Below are positions 8,366 to 14,727 of a stretch of DNA of 21,950 nucleotides, piece after piece. The notes beneath the pieces were generated by a model. That model was not told the DNA's origin. It was given only the letters and a program-made list of their open reading frames with translations, and did not search any database. The position numbers and the translations under genes are program-made. Position 1 is the first letter of the stretch. Each line of letters begins with the position of its first letter. Source of the stretch: an uncultured Rikenella sp. (lineage in GTDB: Bacteria; Bacteroidota; Bacteroidia; Bacteroidales; Rikenellaceae); the NCBI GenBank assembly GCA_910577885.1, contig CAJTNK010000025.1:1-21950 (forward strand). Reading direction: 5' to 3'.

Positions 8366-8530
8366 ACAACTCTCGGTTGTTTGGTTGATTTCCTACTCCA
8401 GCAGTCGCGCGCGGAGCTTATCTTCGGTCGCCCGCGGGGATTTCAATCGATTTTGCTCACGCAAAACGGTTGAAATCCCTTCTAATGCGGGCGGAGTGCC
8501 GCTCGGCACGCGAACCGGGCTGTGGCTACC
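8285..8530. repeat. multi-hairpin intergenic repeat upstream of the tail gene
   Basis: Two long hairpins are seen. The first is 8353-8370 with 8376-8393, about 18 bp including a T-G wobble (core ACCAAACAAC, loop TCTCG). The second is 8437-8456 with 8461-8479, about 19 bp with one bulge (arms GGGATTTCAA and TTGAAATCCC, tip TTTTGC-TCAC-GCAAAA); on the minus strand its loop is GTGA, a GNRA tetraloop. A third small palindrome, GTGCCGCTCGGCAC, follows at 8496-8509. The left edge (8282-8310) resembles 21870-21901. No gene is seen here beyond the doubtful start of the tail frame. Confidence 0.6.
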
Positions 8531-8559
8531 CTAAATTAAAGGCTGCGCGCCGTGACGCG

Positions 8560-8800
8560 AACGCGTCGGCCGGCCGGGCCGCCTACTAAGGCAAAGAGGA
8601 CCCCAGCAAAACACCCAACGGGTGCGCCGGGCGGGCGCGCCCATAGGGCGTCTTATTGGCCGTCCGGACGAGAAATTTTCCGAGAAAAACCCAGCCTTCG
8701 AGTGCCGAGCGGCACCCCCGGCAAAACACCCAACGGGTGCGAGCGGCACCCCCGGCAAAAAACCCAACGGCGGGCAGAGGAGGGTCGATTCAAGATAAAC
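8560..8800. repeat. GC-rich repeat cluster with 34-bp tandem units
   Basis: The core CCCCnGCAAAACACCCAACGG occurs at about 8594 and 8714 and, slightly altered, at about 8748. The last two belong to a 34-bp tandem unit beginning GAGCGGCACCCCCGGC (8707-8740 and 8741 onward). GCCGCCTACTAAGG at 8577-8590 is repeated in inverse orientation at the window end (about 21936-21949). TTCGAGTGCCGAGCGGCA at 8697-8714 matches 51-68. It is non-coding by appearance and belongs to the same repeat population as 1-350 and 21860-21950. Confidence 0.65.
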
Positions 8801-8812
8801 AAAGAATGGGTT

Positions 8813-9163
8813 TCAGGCAGGCGGCGTGGCCGTCGGGTCGACACCCGGCTCCGCTTCGGACGGATAGTGGCAGAGTTCCGCCTGTCGGATCAGCACCGGA
8901 CACTTCATCGAAGGGGTCCGGCATCGGAATGCCTCCTGAATGATCCTGCTTTTTTGCTCCAAGGCATCGTCTTTGGTTTCGAGTTTCGTTTCGAGTTTCT
9001 CAACTTTGACCGTCAGGCGGCCGATCTCGTCCTGAAGAAGCGTGACGATCTTCGAGGTTTCGTCGATACGGCGGCTGTTCTTGCCCAGAATCCAACTGAC
9101 CAACGCAACGGCGATCGGAGCGATGACATAAATGATCCAAGTATCCATTCTGTGAATGTACAT
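8813..9163 (-). CDS. small phage membrane protein with coiled coil
   Basis: This protein is 116 aa, or 111 aa if the second Met (9148) is used, which I prefer because the signal-anchor begins there: MDTWIIYVIAPIAVALVSWIL. One N-terminal transmembrane helix is followed by a hydrophilic coiled coil (about 25-75; SKIVTLLQDEIGRLTVKVEK, then ETKLETKDDALEQKSRIIQE) and a short Cys-containing, Pro-rich tail. The same architecture is common next to lysis genes in Bacteroidales prophages, where such proteins are holin-like or of unknown role. A candidate -33/-7 promoter lies upstream at 9252-9283. The repeat cluster separates it from the tail gene. Confidence 0.7.
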   Translation of the reverse strand: MYIHRMDTWIIYVIAPIAVALVSWILGKNSRRIDETSKIVTLLQDEIGRLTVKVEKLETKLETKDDALEQKSRIIQEAFRCRTPSMKCPVLIRQAELCHYPSEAEPGVDPTATPPA

Positions 9164-9251
9164 AGTGGAACCGGGATGAACGACGAGGAGGCGCTGCGCA
9201 GCGTCCGGATCCCTCTCCTTTCACTCGGTCGTTTTTTCCTCGTCCACGGTG

Positions 9252-9283
9252 CAAAGATGGGGCGAAAACGACAGCTTAACAAA
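9252..9283 (-). promoter_or_regulatory. candidate Bacteroidota promoter for the minus phage arm
   Basis: On the minus strand TTTG (9280-9283) is followed after 20 bases by CATCTTTG (9252-9259). This fits TTTG-N19-21-TAnnTTTG with one mismatch. It lies about 90 bases before the small membrane-protein gene. Confidence 0.5.
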
Positions 9284-9409
9284 AAGAGCAACAAGGGTTT
9301 ACATTATTTTTCGTCAAGCCGGAAAAAGAGCCCATTTTTGTATCGTCGGCCCGAAAACTTCGTGGTCCGTCGGTTGCATGTTTTATTCATTTAATACCTA
9401 AAAATCTTT

Positions 9410-9814
9410 ATGGAAGAAATCTATCGGAATGTGAGCGAGCGTTTGCGTACGCGCGTATTGGGCCTGGAGACCGTGGCGCTGGACTGCGGTCAAACGGAAA
9501 ATCCCAACGCCCCGGCCCTTGCGTTACCGGCTGCATTGGTCGATATTGCGTATCCGGAATGCGGCGACATCACCTGTGTGACCCAGCAGTGCCGAGTCGT
9601 TGTGTCGGTGCGAGTGGCTTTCCGGGGGTATCCGGAGGCGGCCGATCCGTCGGCCGAGTTGGGTTTGTTGGAAGATGTCTACAATGCGTTGCAAGGGTGG
9701 ACAGACGATACGTTGAGTTGTCTGAGCCGGACTTCGGTGACGCCGGAGGTGCGCCACGACGGAGTGAAAGTCTACCGCCTGGAGTTTTCGACAGCATTCG
9801 AGGAGGAGGCTTAG
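9410..9814 (+). CDS. phage tail-terminator/connector-like protein
   Basis: This is a 134-aa soluble alpha/beta protein. The pattern is an N-terminal helix (MEEIYRNVSERLRTRV), the segment ALPAALVDIAYPECGDIT, a central strand pair (CRVVVSVRVAFRG), a helix (ELGLLEDVYNALQGW), then LSCLSRTSVTPEVRHDGVKV and a final strand YRLEFSTAFE. This order resembles small Bacteroidales prophage proteins from the head-tail or tail-terminator region, recalled from general knowledge rather than a search. It heads the plus-strand arm of the remnant, 43 bases before the lipoprotein gene. Phage origin is likely; the exact role is an inference. Confidence 0.6.
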   Translation: MEEIYRNVSERLRTRVLGLETVALDCGQTENPNAPALALPAALVDIAYPECGDITCVTQQCRVVVSVRVAFRGYPEAADPSAELGLLEDVYNALQGWTDDTLSCLSRTSVTPEVRHDGVKVYRLEFSTAFEEEA

Positions 9815-9857
9815 CGCCTCGGAACCAATCGGAACTGAAAATTAGGATACTTTTGAA

Positions 9858-10370
9858 ATGAAACGGATACTCTTTTATAGTATAGTCGCTGTCGGTCTGA
9901 TGCTGACCGGCTGCGCGACCTCGAAGCGGGTGCACGAGACGTTGCAAACTACCTCGGTGACCACCGAGCAGACCGACCTGCGCGCAGAATCGCGCCAAAC
10001 AACCGAGGCGACCGCCCGCACCGAAACCGAATCCACCACCGCCGAGTCCGAAGATGCCCGGCGGATCGAGCTGGAGTTCGACACGACCCAGCCGGCCGAT
10101 TCAGCCACCGGCCTGCCGCCCGTCAAACGCATCACCATTACCGACCGCCGCCGGAACCGCGCGACCGACACCCGCCGGCAGACAACCGACACACTCACAA
10201 AACAGACAAAGATAACATTTCAAGACAGCACCCGCCGCGAAACCCGAACAGAAACGATCGCCGAGCACGATACGCAAAAGAAATCCCGCCCCAGCCGCCT
10301 CCCATGGCTGCTGGTTGGGCTTGCCCTCGTCGCCCTCGCTTGGGCGGCATGGAAGAGGTGGGGGAGATAA
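9858..10370 (+). CDS. candidate unimolecular spanin (lipoprotein plus C-terminal TM)
   Basis: This 170-aa protein has a lipoprotein signal (MKRILFYSIVAVGLMLTGC, Cys19) and one C-terminal hydrophobic helix (about 148-165, LPWLLVGLALVALAWAAW) followed by KRWGR. Between them lies a hydrophilic Thr/Glu/Arg/Gln-rich segment with no Cys. An outer-membrane lipid anchor plus an inner-membrane helix joined by a periplasmic linker is the architecture of unimolecular spanins (T1 gp11 type), which fuse outer and inner membranes at the end of phage lysis. Similar lipoproteins are common in Bacteroidales prophages. No endolysin or recognisable holin is adjacent on this strand. A generic phage lipoprotein is the alternative. 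Confidence 0.6.
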   Translation: MKRILFYSIVAVGLMLTGCATSKRVHETLQTTSVTTEQTDLRAESRQTTEATARTETESTTAESEDARRIELEFDTTQPADSATGLPPVKRITITDRRRNRATDTRRQTTDTLTKQTKITFQDSTRRETRTETIAEHDTQKKSRPSRLPWLLVGLALVALAWAAWKRWGR

Positions 10371-10401
10371 AATATTCCCTCTTTTATTCCCTTCAAAAAT
10401 C

Positions 10402-10437
10402 AAAAAGGTTGCTAATCAAACGATTAGCAACCTTTTT
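10402..10437. terminator. bidirectional terminator between phage arm and tRNA
   Basis: A 16-bp stem, AAAAAGGTTGCTAATC 10402-10417 with 10422-10437 (loop AAAC), has A/T runs on both sides. It ends the plus-strand lipoprotein transcript and lies immediately 3' of the minus-strand tRNA. Confidence 0.9.
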
Positions 10438-10439
10438 CG

Positions 10440-10523
10440 TGCCCAGGACAAGACTCGAACTTGCACGCCACAACCGGCACTACCCCCTCAAAGTAGCGTG
10501 TCTACCAATTTCACCACCTGGGC
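10440..10523 (-). tRNA. tRNA-Leu (GAG)
   Basis: On the minus strand the acceptor stem GCCCAGG pairs with CCTGGGC, and A is the discriminator base. The anticodon arm is CTACT-TTGAGGG-GGTAG, giving anticodon GAG (leucine, CUC/CUU). The T arm is GCAAG-TTCGAGT-CTTGT. A class II variable arm (about TGCCGGTTGTGGCG) fits tRNA-Leu, as does the length of 84. CCA is not encoded. The 3' end faces the prophage remnant, the usual arrangement when a phage has used a tRNA 3' end as its attachment site. Confidence 0.93.
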
Positions 10524-10575
10524 TTGTGTATCGCCGCCGAAGCACAACGAGAGAAGTGGACTCGGACAGCGGCTA

Positions 10576-10583
10576 CAAAGGTA
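10576..10583 (-). promoter_or_regulatory. candidate -7 box for tRNA-Leu
   Basis: On the minus strand this reads TACCTTTG, an exact TAnnTTTG match, about 50 bases upstream of the tRNA 5' end. No convincing -33 element is seen. Confidence 0.5.
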
Positions 10584-10677
10584 ACGCTTTTTTCGTTCCG
10601 CGCAACCCCTCGGCGCAAAAAATCGAAAAACAGGCCTCTTTCGCCTCTCCCGACGCATCGCAAAGCGGAAAAATGTC

Positions 10678-10685
10678 TAACTTTG
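10678..10685 (+). promoter_or_regulatory. candidate -7 box for thrS operon
   Basis: TAACTTTG is an exact match to TAnnTTTG. It implies a leader of about 60 bases before the thrS ATG at 10755. No clear -33 TTTG is seen. Confidence 0.5.
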
Positions 10686-10754
10686 CGTGTTGACACGCAG
10701 CGCTGCTGCAACGGCAGTGCGACGGACGAAAACAGAAAAACATAGAGACAAGTT

Positions 10755-12707
10755 ATGATCCATATCACTTTCCCGGACGGCAGCAGTCGTCAGTTCGAAG
10801 CCGGCGTTACGCCGCTTCAGGTCGCAGAATCGATAAGTCCGCGGTTGGCCGAGGAGACTTTTGCCGCCACCGTGAACGGGGAGCGTTGGGACGTGCAGCG
10901 ACCGATCGAGGGCGATGCGACTGTGCGGTTGCACAAGTGGGACGAGCCGGAGGCCAAGCATGCGTTTTGGCACTCTTCGTCGCACCTGCTGGCGGCGGCG
11001 TTGGAACAGTTGTATCCGGGCATCAAGTTCGGGATCGGGCCGGCGATCGATAACGGGTTCTATTATGACGTCGACTCGCCGACGCCGATTACCGAGGGGG
11101 ATTTGGCGAAGATCGAGCAGAAGATGATCGAGCTGGCCAGGGAGAAACAGCCGTTCGTGCGGCGCGAGGTGTCGAAGGCCGAGGCGATGGAGACTTACTC
11201 GAAGAAGGGAGACGAGTATAAGTGCGAACTGATCGGGGATTTGACCGACGGGACCATTACGTTCTACACCAATGGCTCGTATACGGACTTGTGCCGGGGG
11301 CCGCATATTCCGAATACCGCGCCGATCAAGGCCGTGAAGCTGACTGCTGTGGCGGGGGCCTATTGGCGGGGGGATGAGAAGCGGAAGATGCTGACCCGGA
11401 TTTACGGGATCAGTTTTCCGAAGAAGTCGATGCTGGACGAGTATTTGGCGCTGGTCGAGGAGGCCAAGAAACGTGACCACCGGAAGCTGGGGAAAGAGTT
11501 GGAGCTGTTTACTTTCTCCCCGCGGGTGGGGCAGGGGCTGCCGCTGTGGCTGCCGAAGGGGGCGGCTTTGCGCGAGCGGCTCGAGAATTTCCTCAAGGGG
11601 GTCCAGAAACAGTATGGGTATGAGCAGGTGATTACGCCGCATATCGGGATGAAGGACCTGTATGTCACTTCGGGGCATTATGCCAAGTACGGGAAGGACT
11701 CGTTTCAGCCGATTCATACGCCGGACGAGAACGAAGAGTTTTTGCTCAAACCGATGAACTGCCCGCACCATTGCGAGATCTATCGCAGCAAACCCAGGTC
11801 GTATAAGGATCTGCCGGTGCGGCTGGCGGAGTTCGGGACGGTTTATCGGTATGAGATGAGCGGGGAGCTGCACGGGTTGACCCGTGTGCGCGGGTTTACG
11901 CAGGACGATGCCCACCTGTTCTGCCGTCCGGATCAGCTCAAGGAGGAGTTCAAGAAGGTGATCGATATCGTGCTGTATATTTTCAAGACCTTGGATTTCA
12001 AGGATTTTACGGCACAGGTTTCGCTGCGTGATCCGGAGAACCGGGAGAAATATATCGGCACGGACGAGAACTGGCATAAGGCCGAGACCGCGATTATCGA
12101 AGCGGCGGCGGAGAAGGGGCTGGAGACCATTGTGGAGACGGGCGAGGCGGCGTTTTATGGGCCGAAACTCGACTTCATGGTCAAGGACGCTTTGGGGCGG
12201 AAGTGGCAGCTGGGGACCATCCAGGTGGATTACAACTTGCCGGAACGGTTCGACCTGACCTACAAAGGGTCGGATGACAAGGAACATCGCCCGATCATGA
12301 TCCACCGGGCGCCGTTCGGTTCGATGGAACGGTTCGTAGCCGTGCTGCTGGAACATACCGGCGGGAAGTTCCCGCTGTGGCTCACGCCGGATCAGGCCGT
12401 TGTACTGCCGATCAGCGAAAAGTACAACGAGTATGCTAAAAAAGTTGCTAAATTGCTGAATAATTGCGATATTCGCACCCGCGTCGATGACCGCGACGAG
12501 AAAATCGGTCGGAAAATCCGCGATAATGAGCTGGCCAAAGTGCCCATTCTGCTCATCGTCGGCGAACAGGAACAACAGGACGAGACCGTCACCGTTCGGA
12601 TGCAGGGCGAGGGCCGGGACCGGGGGGCGATGACCTTGGCGGCGTTCACCGAGATGGTGGCCGCTCGGGTGGCGGAGGAGATTCGGCCGATTGCGGATAA
12701 TTTGTAA
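10755..12707 (+). CDS. thrS: threonyl-tRNA synthetase
   Basis: ThrRS charges tRNA-Thr with threonine and clears mis-charged serine. The protein is 650 aa, a normal full length. Domains in order: TGS at about 1-62; editing domain at about 63-225 with HSSSH (HxxxH) and CRGPHI; class II catalytic core at about 240-535; anticodon-binding domain at about 540-645. The catalytic zinc ligands are predicted to be Cys336 (MNCPHHCE), His387 (DDAHLF) and His517 (MIHRAPFGSMER). Motif 2 is visible as YRYEMSGELHGLTRVRGF. It heads the classic thrS-infC-rpmI-rplT translation cluster; infC follows after 63 bases. An operator like that of E. coli thrS is not evident in the leader. Confidence 0.98.
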   Translation: MIHITFPDGSSRQFEAGVTPLQVAESISPRLAEETFAATVNGERWDVQRPIEGDATVRLHKWDEPEAKHAFWHSSSHLLAAALEQLYPGIKFGIGPAIDNGFYYDVDSPTPITEGDLAKIEQKMIELAREKQPFVRREVSKAEAMETYSKKGDEYKCELIGDLTDGTITFYTNGSYTDLCRGPHIPNTAPIKAVKLTAVAGAYWRGDEKRKMLTRIYGISFPKKSMLDEYLALVEEAKKRDHRKLGKELELFTFSPRVGQGLPLWLPKGAALRERLENFLKGVQKQYGYEQVITPHIGMKDLYVTSGHYAKYGKDSFQPIHTPDENEEFLLKPMNCPHHCEIYRSKPRSYKDLPVRLAEFGTVYRYEMSGELHGLTRVRGFTQDDAHLFCRPDQLKEEFKKVIDIVLYIFKTLDFKDFTAQVSLRDPENREKYIGTDENWHKAETAIIEAAAEKGLETIVETGEAAFYGPKLDFMVKDALGRKWQLGTIQVDYNLPERFDLTYKGSDDKEHRPIMIHRAPFGSMERFVAVLLEHTGGKFPLWLTPDQAVVLPISEKYNEYAKKVAKLLNNCDIRTRVDDRDEKIGRKIRDNELAKVPILLIVGEQEQQDETVTVRMQGEGRDRGAMTLAAFTEMVAARVAEEIRPIADNL

Positions 12708-12755
12708 CGCGGCACGCTTTTTGCGGAGTCGCACCACCCAGAACCAAAACACACT

Positions 12756-12773
12756 AAGGAGGACAAAACTATA
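12756..12773 (+). promoter_or_regulatory. strong Shine-Dalgarno plus AUA start of infC
   Basis: AAGGAGG at 12756-12762 lies 8 bases before ATA (12771-12773). Most genes in this window have no Shine-Dalgarno, as is normal in Bacteroidota, so its presence here supports this initiation site and probable IF-3 autocontrol. Confidence 0.8.
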
Positions 12774-13343
12774 GCACTACCACCGCGTCCCAGACCGTCG
12801 CGCCCGCCGTTCCGCGGCCGCGTACAGAAAGAAAACCCGCACCGGATCAACCGGGAAATCACCGCACCGCAGGTTCGGTTAGTGGGGGAAAATATCGCCC
12901 GGCAGGATGTCTATTCGCTGCAGGAAGCGTTGCGCATGGCCCAGGAACAGGAGCTCGACCTGGTCGAAATCTCACCAAAGGCTGAGCCGCCGGTGTGTCG
13001 CATTATCGACTACCAAAAGTTCCTCTATCAACAGAAGAAAAAGGCCAAAGAGATTAAGGCTAAGGCCGTTAAGGTCGTCGTGAAAGAGATCCGGTTCGGA
13101 CCGCAGACGGACGATCACGACTATAATTTTAAACTCAAACACGCCGAAAACTTCCTCAAAGAGGGGGCTAAGGTGAAGGCTTATGTATTCTTCCGTGGTC
13201 GGCAGATTGTGTTCAAGGACCAGGGGGAAATCCTCCTGCTCCGCTTTACGCAGGACCTCGAAGAGTGGGCCAAGGTGGAACAGATGCCTAAACTCGAGGG
13301 GAAACGAATGAGCATCATGCTCGCACCGAAGGTCAAAAAGTAA
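12771..13343 (+). CDS. infC: translation initiation factor IF-3, AUA start
   Basis: IF-3 binds the 30S subunit, prevents premature 50S joining and discriminates against non-standard start codons. The first in-frame GTG (12882) would give only 153 aa and remove the conserved HRINREI N-terminal segment. The frame stays open upstream to an ATA at 12771, preceded by a perfect AAGGAGG (12756-12762) at 8-base spacing. From ATA the product is 190 aa: ALPPRPRPSRPPFRGRVQ, then HRINREITAPQVRLVG (N-domain), linker helix at about 110-125, and C-domain with VVKEIRFGPQTDDHD. ATA belongs to the AUU/AUC/AUA class that IF-3 itself rejects, which allows autoregulation as known for E. coli infC (AUU). The gene is certain; the start is strong inference. 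Confidence 0.95.
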   Translation: MALPPRPRPSRPPFRGRVQKENPHRINREITAPQVRLVGENIARQDVYSLQEALRMAQEQELDLVEISPKAEPPVCRIIDYQKFLYQQKKKAKEIKAKAVKVVVKEIRFGPQTDDHDYNFKLKHAENFLKEGAKVKAYVFFRGRQIVFKDQGEILLLRFTQDLEEWAKVEQMPKLEGKRMSIMLAPKVKK

Positions 13344-13370
13344 ACGATTCATTTGCTGAATCGTATTTTT
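13344..13370 (+). terminator. hairpin plus T run directly after infC
   Basis: ACGATTCA (13344-13351) pairs with TGAATCGT (13357-13364) around TTTGC, followed by ATTTTT. It starts one base after the infC stop codon. It could end or attenuate the thrS-infC transcript before rpmI. Confidence 0.65.
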
Positions 13371-13403
13371 ACTTTGATCTTTTTTGTTCTTTGATGACCG
13401 TAC

Positions 13404-13669
13404 GGAACTGTTCTTTTTGTGAACAAAAAGAACCAAAAAAACTTTCGAAAGTGCTTCGCACTTTAAATCCATTCGGGTCACAAGGTTCTCCGTGTGGATT
13501 GGGGGTGACACTTTTTTGACGGGCGCGATAAGGTTTTGAACGCTCCACGCGCCCGCAAAAAAGATCACCCCCAATGAAACGGGCAGACACTGTACCGAGA
13601 TAGAGTTAGGATGCGCAAGCATCCTCGGAAGTCTTTTGGGTACCTTTTCTTCAGAAAAGGTACAGTACC
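13404..13669 (+). repeat. nested-palindrome TIR element, copy B
   Basis: This 266-bp copy lies in the infC-rpmI gap. Hairpins: GTTCTTTTTG 13410-13419 with 13424-13433 (loop TGAA); AAAGTGC 13448-13454 with 13458-13464; a central stem of about 27 bp, 13498-13527 with 13548-13575, with small bulges; AGGATGC 13608-13614 with 13619-13625 (loop GCAA, a GNRA tetraloop); and GTACCTTTTC 13640-13649 with 13654-13663 (loop TTCA). The left end, GGAACTGTTC, and the reverse complement of the right end, GGTACTGTACC, begin imperfect inverted repeats that extend about 80 bases. Identity to copy A is high outside the central stem. Confidence 0.87.
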
Positions 13670-13731
13670 CTCCGGTTAAAGAGACAAAAAAGTTAAGAGA
13701 AACACTATTAACCAATTAAATACTTTCGACT

Positions 13732-13926
13732 ATGCCGAAAATGAAGACCGTCGCTGCCGCGAAGAAGCGTTTCACGCTGACCGGCACCGGCAAAGTGAAG
13801 AGGAAGCACGCTTTCAAGAACCACATCCTCACGAAAAAAACGACGAAGCAGAAGCGTAATTTGACCCACACGGGGACGATGAGCGCTATTGACACACCGG
13901 CTGTGAAGCTGATGTTGGTGAAGTAG
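13732..13926 (+). CDS. rpmI: 50S ribosomal protein L35
   Basis: At 64 aa this has the normal L35 length. It begins MPKMKTVAAAKKRFTLTGTG and continues with the basic segment KVKRKHAFKNHILTKKTTKQ, as in all bacterial L35 proteins, which stabilise 23S rRNA in the large subunit. It lies 388 bases after infC, an unusually wide gap filled by a hairpin terminator and copy B of the repeat. It may therefore depend on its own promoter or on read-through. rplT follows after 260 bases. Confidence 0.98.
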   Translation: MPKMKTVAAAKKRFTLTGTGKVKRKHAFKNHILTKKTTKQKRNLTHTGTMSAIDTPAVKLMLVK

Positions 13927-14186
13927 TTTGCCAGTCCATGTTTTGTTGTGCCGTGCGCATCGTGCGCTCGTGTCGCGACGTCGTTGAGAGGCCGGTAAGC
14001 ACACCGGGGGTGTGTTCCGGGGGGCCTCGTCAAATAAAATCCGGAGAAAAACCCCCGTTACTTTTTATTTCAAACCAAGATCGCGTCCGGCGGATTTTTG
14101 TCCGTCAAGCATCCGTATCCCGCTCTTCGCCTTGATCGTGCGCAGAACGGGGTGCAGGTCGCCGGCCGGTCGAAAAACGCATCGTT
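13927..14186 (+). promoter_or_regulatory. long rpmI-rplT spacer, possible L20 leader
   Basis: This 260-base gap is long for this operon. It holds a GC-rich hairpin with outer stem GAGGCC (13988-13993) pairing with GGCCTC (14023-14028), and an inner ACAC/GTGT stem. A C-run (ACCCCCG, about 14049-14055) could compete for the G-run of that hairpin ahead of CTTTTTATTT. L20 represses its own operon through leader RNA in other phyla; that this spacer does so is only a guess. I find no credible gene in it. Confidence 0.3.
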
Positions 14187-14531
14187 ATGCCAAGAAGTGT
14201 CAACGCGGTTGCCAGTCGTGCGCGCCGCAAAAAGGTCCTCAAGCTCGCCAAAGGGAACTTCGGTTCGCGCTCGAACGTATGGACCGTAGCGAAAAACACG
14301 GTAGAAAAAGGGTTGACCTATGCCTATCGGGATCGCAAAAACAAAAAACGGAACTTCCGCGGGCTGTGGATCCAGCGTATCAACGCTGCCGTTCGGGCCA
14401 ACGGGATGACCTATTCGGAATTCATGGGCAAAGTCAATGCCAAAGGGATTGCACTGAATCGCAAGGTGTTGGCTGATTTGGCCATGAACCATCCGACGGC
14501 GTTTGCCGAGATTATCAAAACGGTTAAATAG
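14187..14531 (+). CDS. rplT: 50S ribosomal protein L20
   Basis: This is a 114-aa protein of typical L20 length, starting MPRSVNAVASRARRKKVLKL with the long basic N-terminal helix that threads into 23S rRNA. The conserved segments GNFGSRSNVWTVAKNTVEK, YAYRDRKNKKRNFRGLWIQR and INAAVRANGMTYSEFM are all present. L20 is an early assembly protein and in several bacteria represses this operon. It is last in the thrS-infC-rpmI-rplT group and is followed by a strong terminator at 14641. Confidence 0.98.
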   Translation: MPRSVNAVASRARRKKVLKLAKGNFGSRSNVWTVAKNTVEKGLTYAYRDRKNKKRNFRGLWIQRINAAVRANGMTYSEFMGKVNAKGIALNRKVLADLAMNHPTAFAEIIKTVK

Positions 14532-14640
14532 TGTTTGCGTTGGGTTCGTCGGCGCTTTGCGAGCTTCGGGATAGCGGCTGGGGCGCGAGTCCTGTCTGCG
14601 TGCCGAGGGGGTGAGGGGGCGGCGAACACGACCTCAAAAA
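14531..14640 (+). ncRNA. possible structured RNA downstream of rplT
   Basis: Between the rplT stop and the terminator lie about 110 bases with no frame. GTGTTTGC (14531-14538) can pair with GCGAACAC (14622-14629) with one G-U, closing the segment. The Bacteroidales-1 RNA motif is known to lie often just downstream of rplT, so this location is suggestive. I cannot match the motif by eye. Confidence 0.25.
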
Positions 14641-14683
14641 GCCGGAACGATACGACGCGTCGTATCGTTCCGGCATCTTTTTT
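14641..14683 (+). terminator. intrinsic terminator of the rplT operon
   Basis: GCCGGAACGATACG (14641-14654) pairs with CGTATCGTTCCGGC (14661-14674) around ACGCGT, followed by ATCTTTTTT. The T tract overlaps the -33 box of the next gene. Confidence 0.92.
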
Positions 14684-14713
14684 GTACCAGGCGAGAGGAA
14701 ACACCTAACTTTT
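14681..14713 (+). promoter_or_regulatory. candidate promoter of the S41 peptidase
   Basis: TTTG (14681-14684), 21 bases, then TAACTTTT (14706-14713) fit TTTG-N19-21-TAnnTTTG with one mismatch. The start codon is 14 bases downstream. Confidence 0.5.
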
Positions 14714-14727
14714 TTCCATAGACCGAG

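Noticed and set aside
8707..8775. 34-bp tandem units as a CRISPR array
   Set aside because: Units are directly adjacent with no unique spacers, and no cas genes are present.
8552..9394. 280-aa plus-strand frame across the repeat cluster
   Set aside because: Begins in low-complexity repeat DNA and then runs antisense to the membrane coiled-coil gene; no domain.
10440..10523. Search for a second att copy of the tRNA-Leu 3' end
   Set aside because: I could not find a second copy of the tRNA 3' segment elsewhere in the window by eye.
10677..12752. 691-aa open frame antisense to thrS
   Set aside because: Shadow of a certain gene; Leu/Arg/Pro-rich with no motif.
13938..14135. Small frames in the rpmI-rplT spacer
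   Set aside because: Composition is irregular and they span the hairpin; no family resemblance, and ribosomal operons rarely gain genes here.
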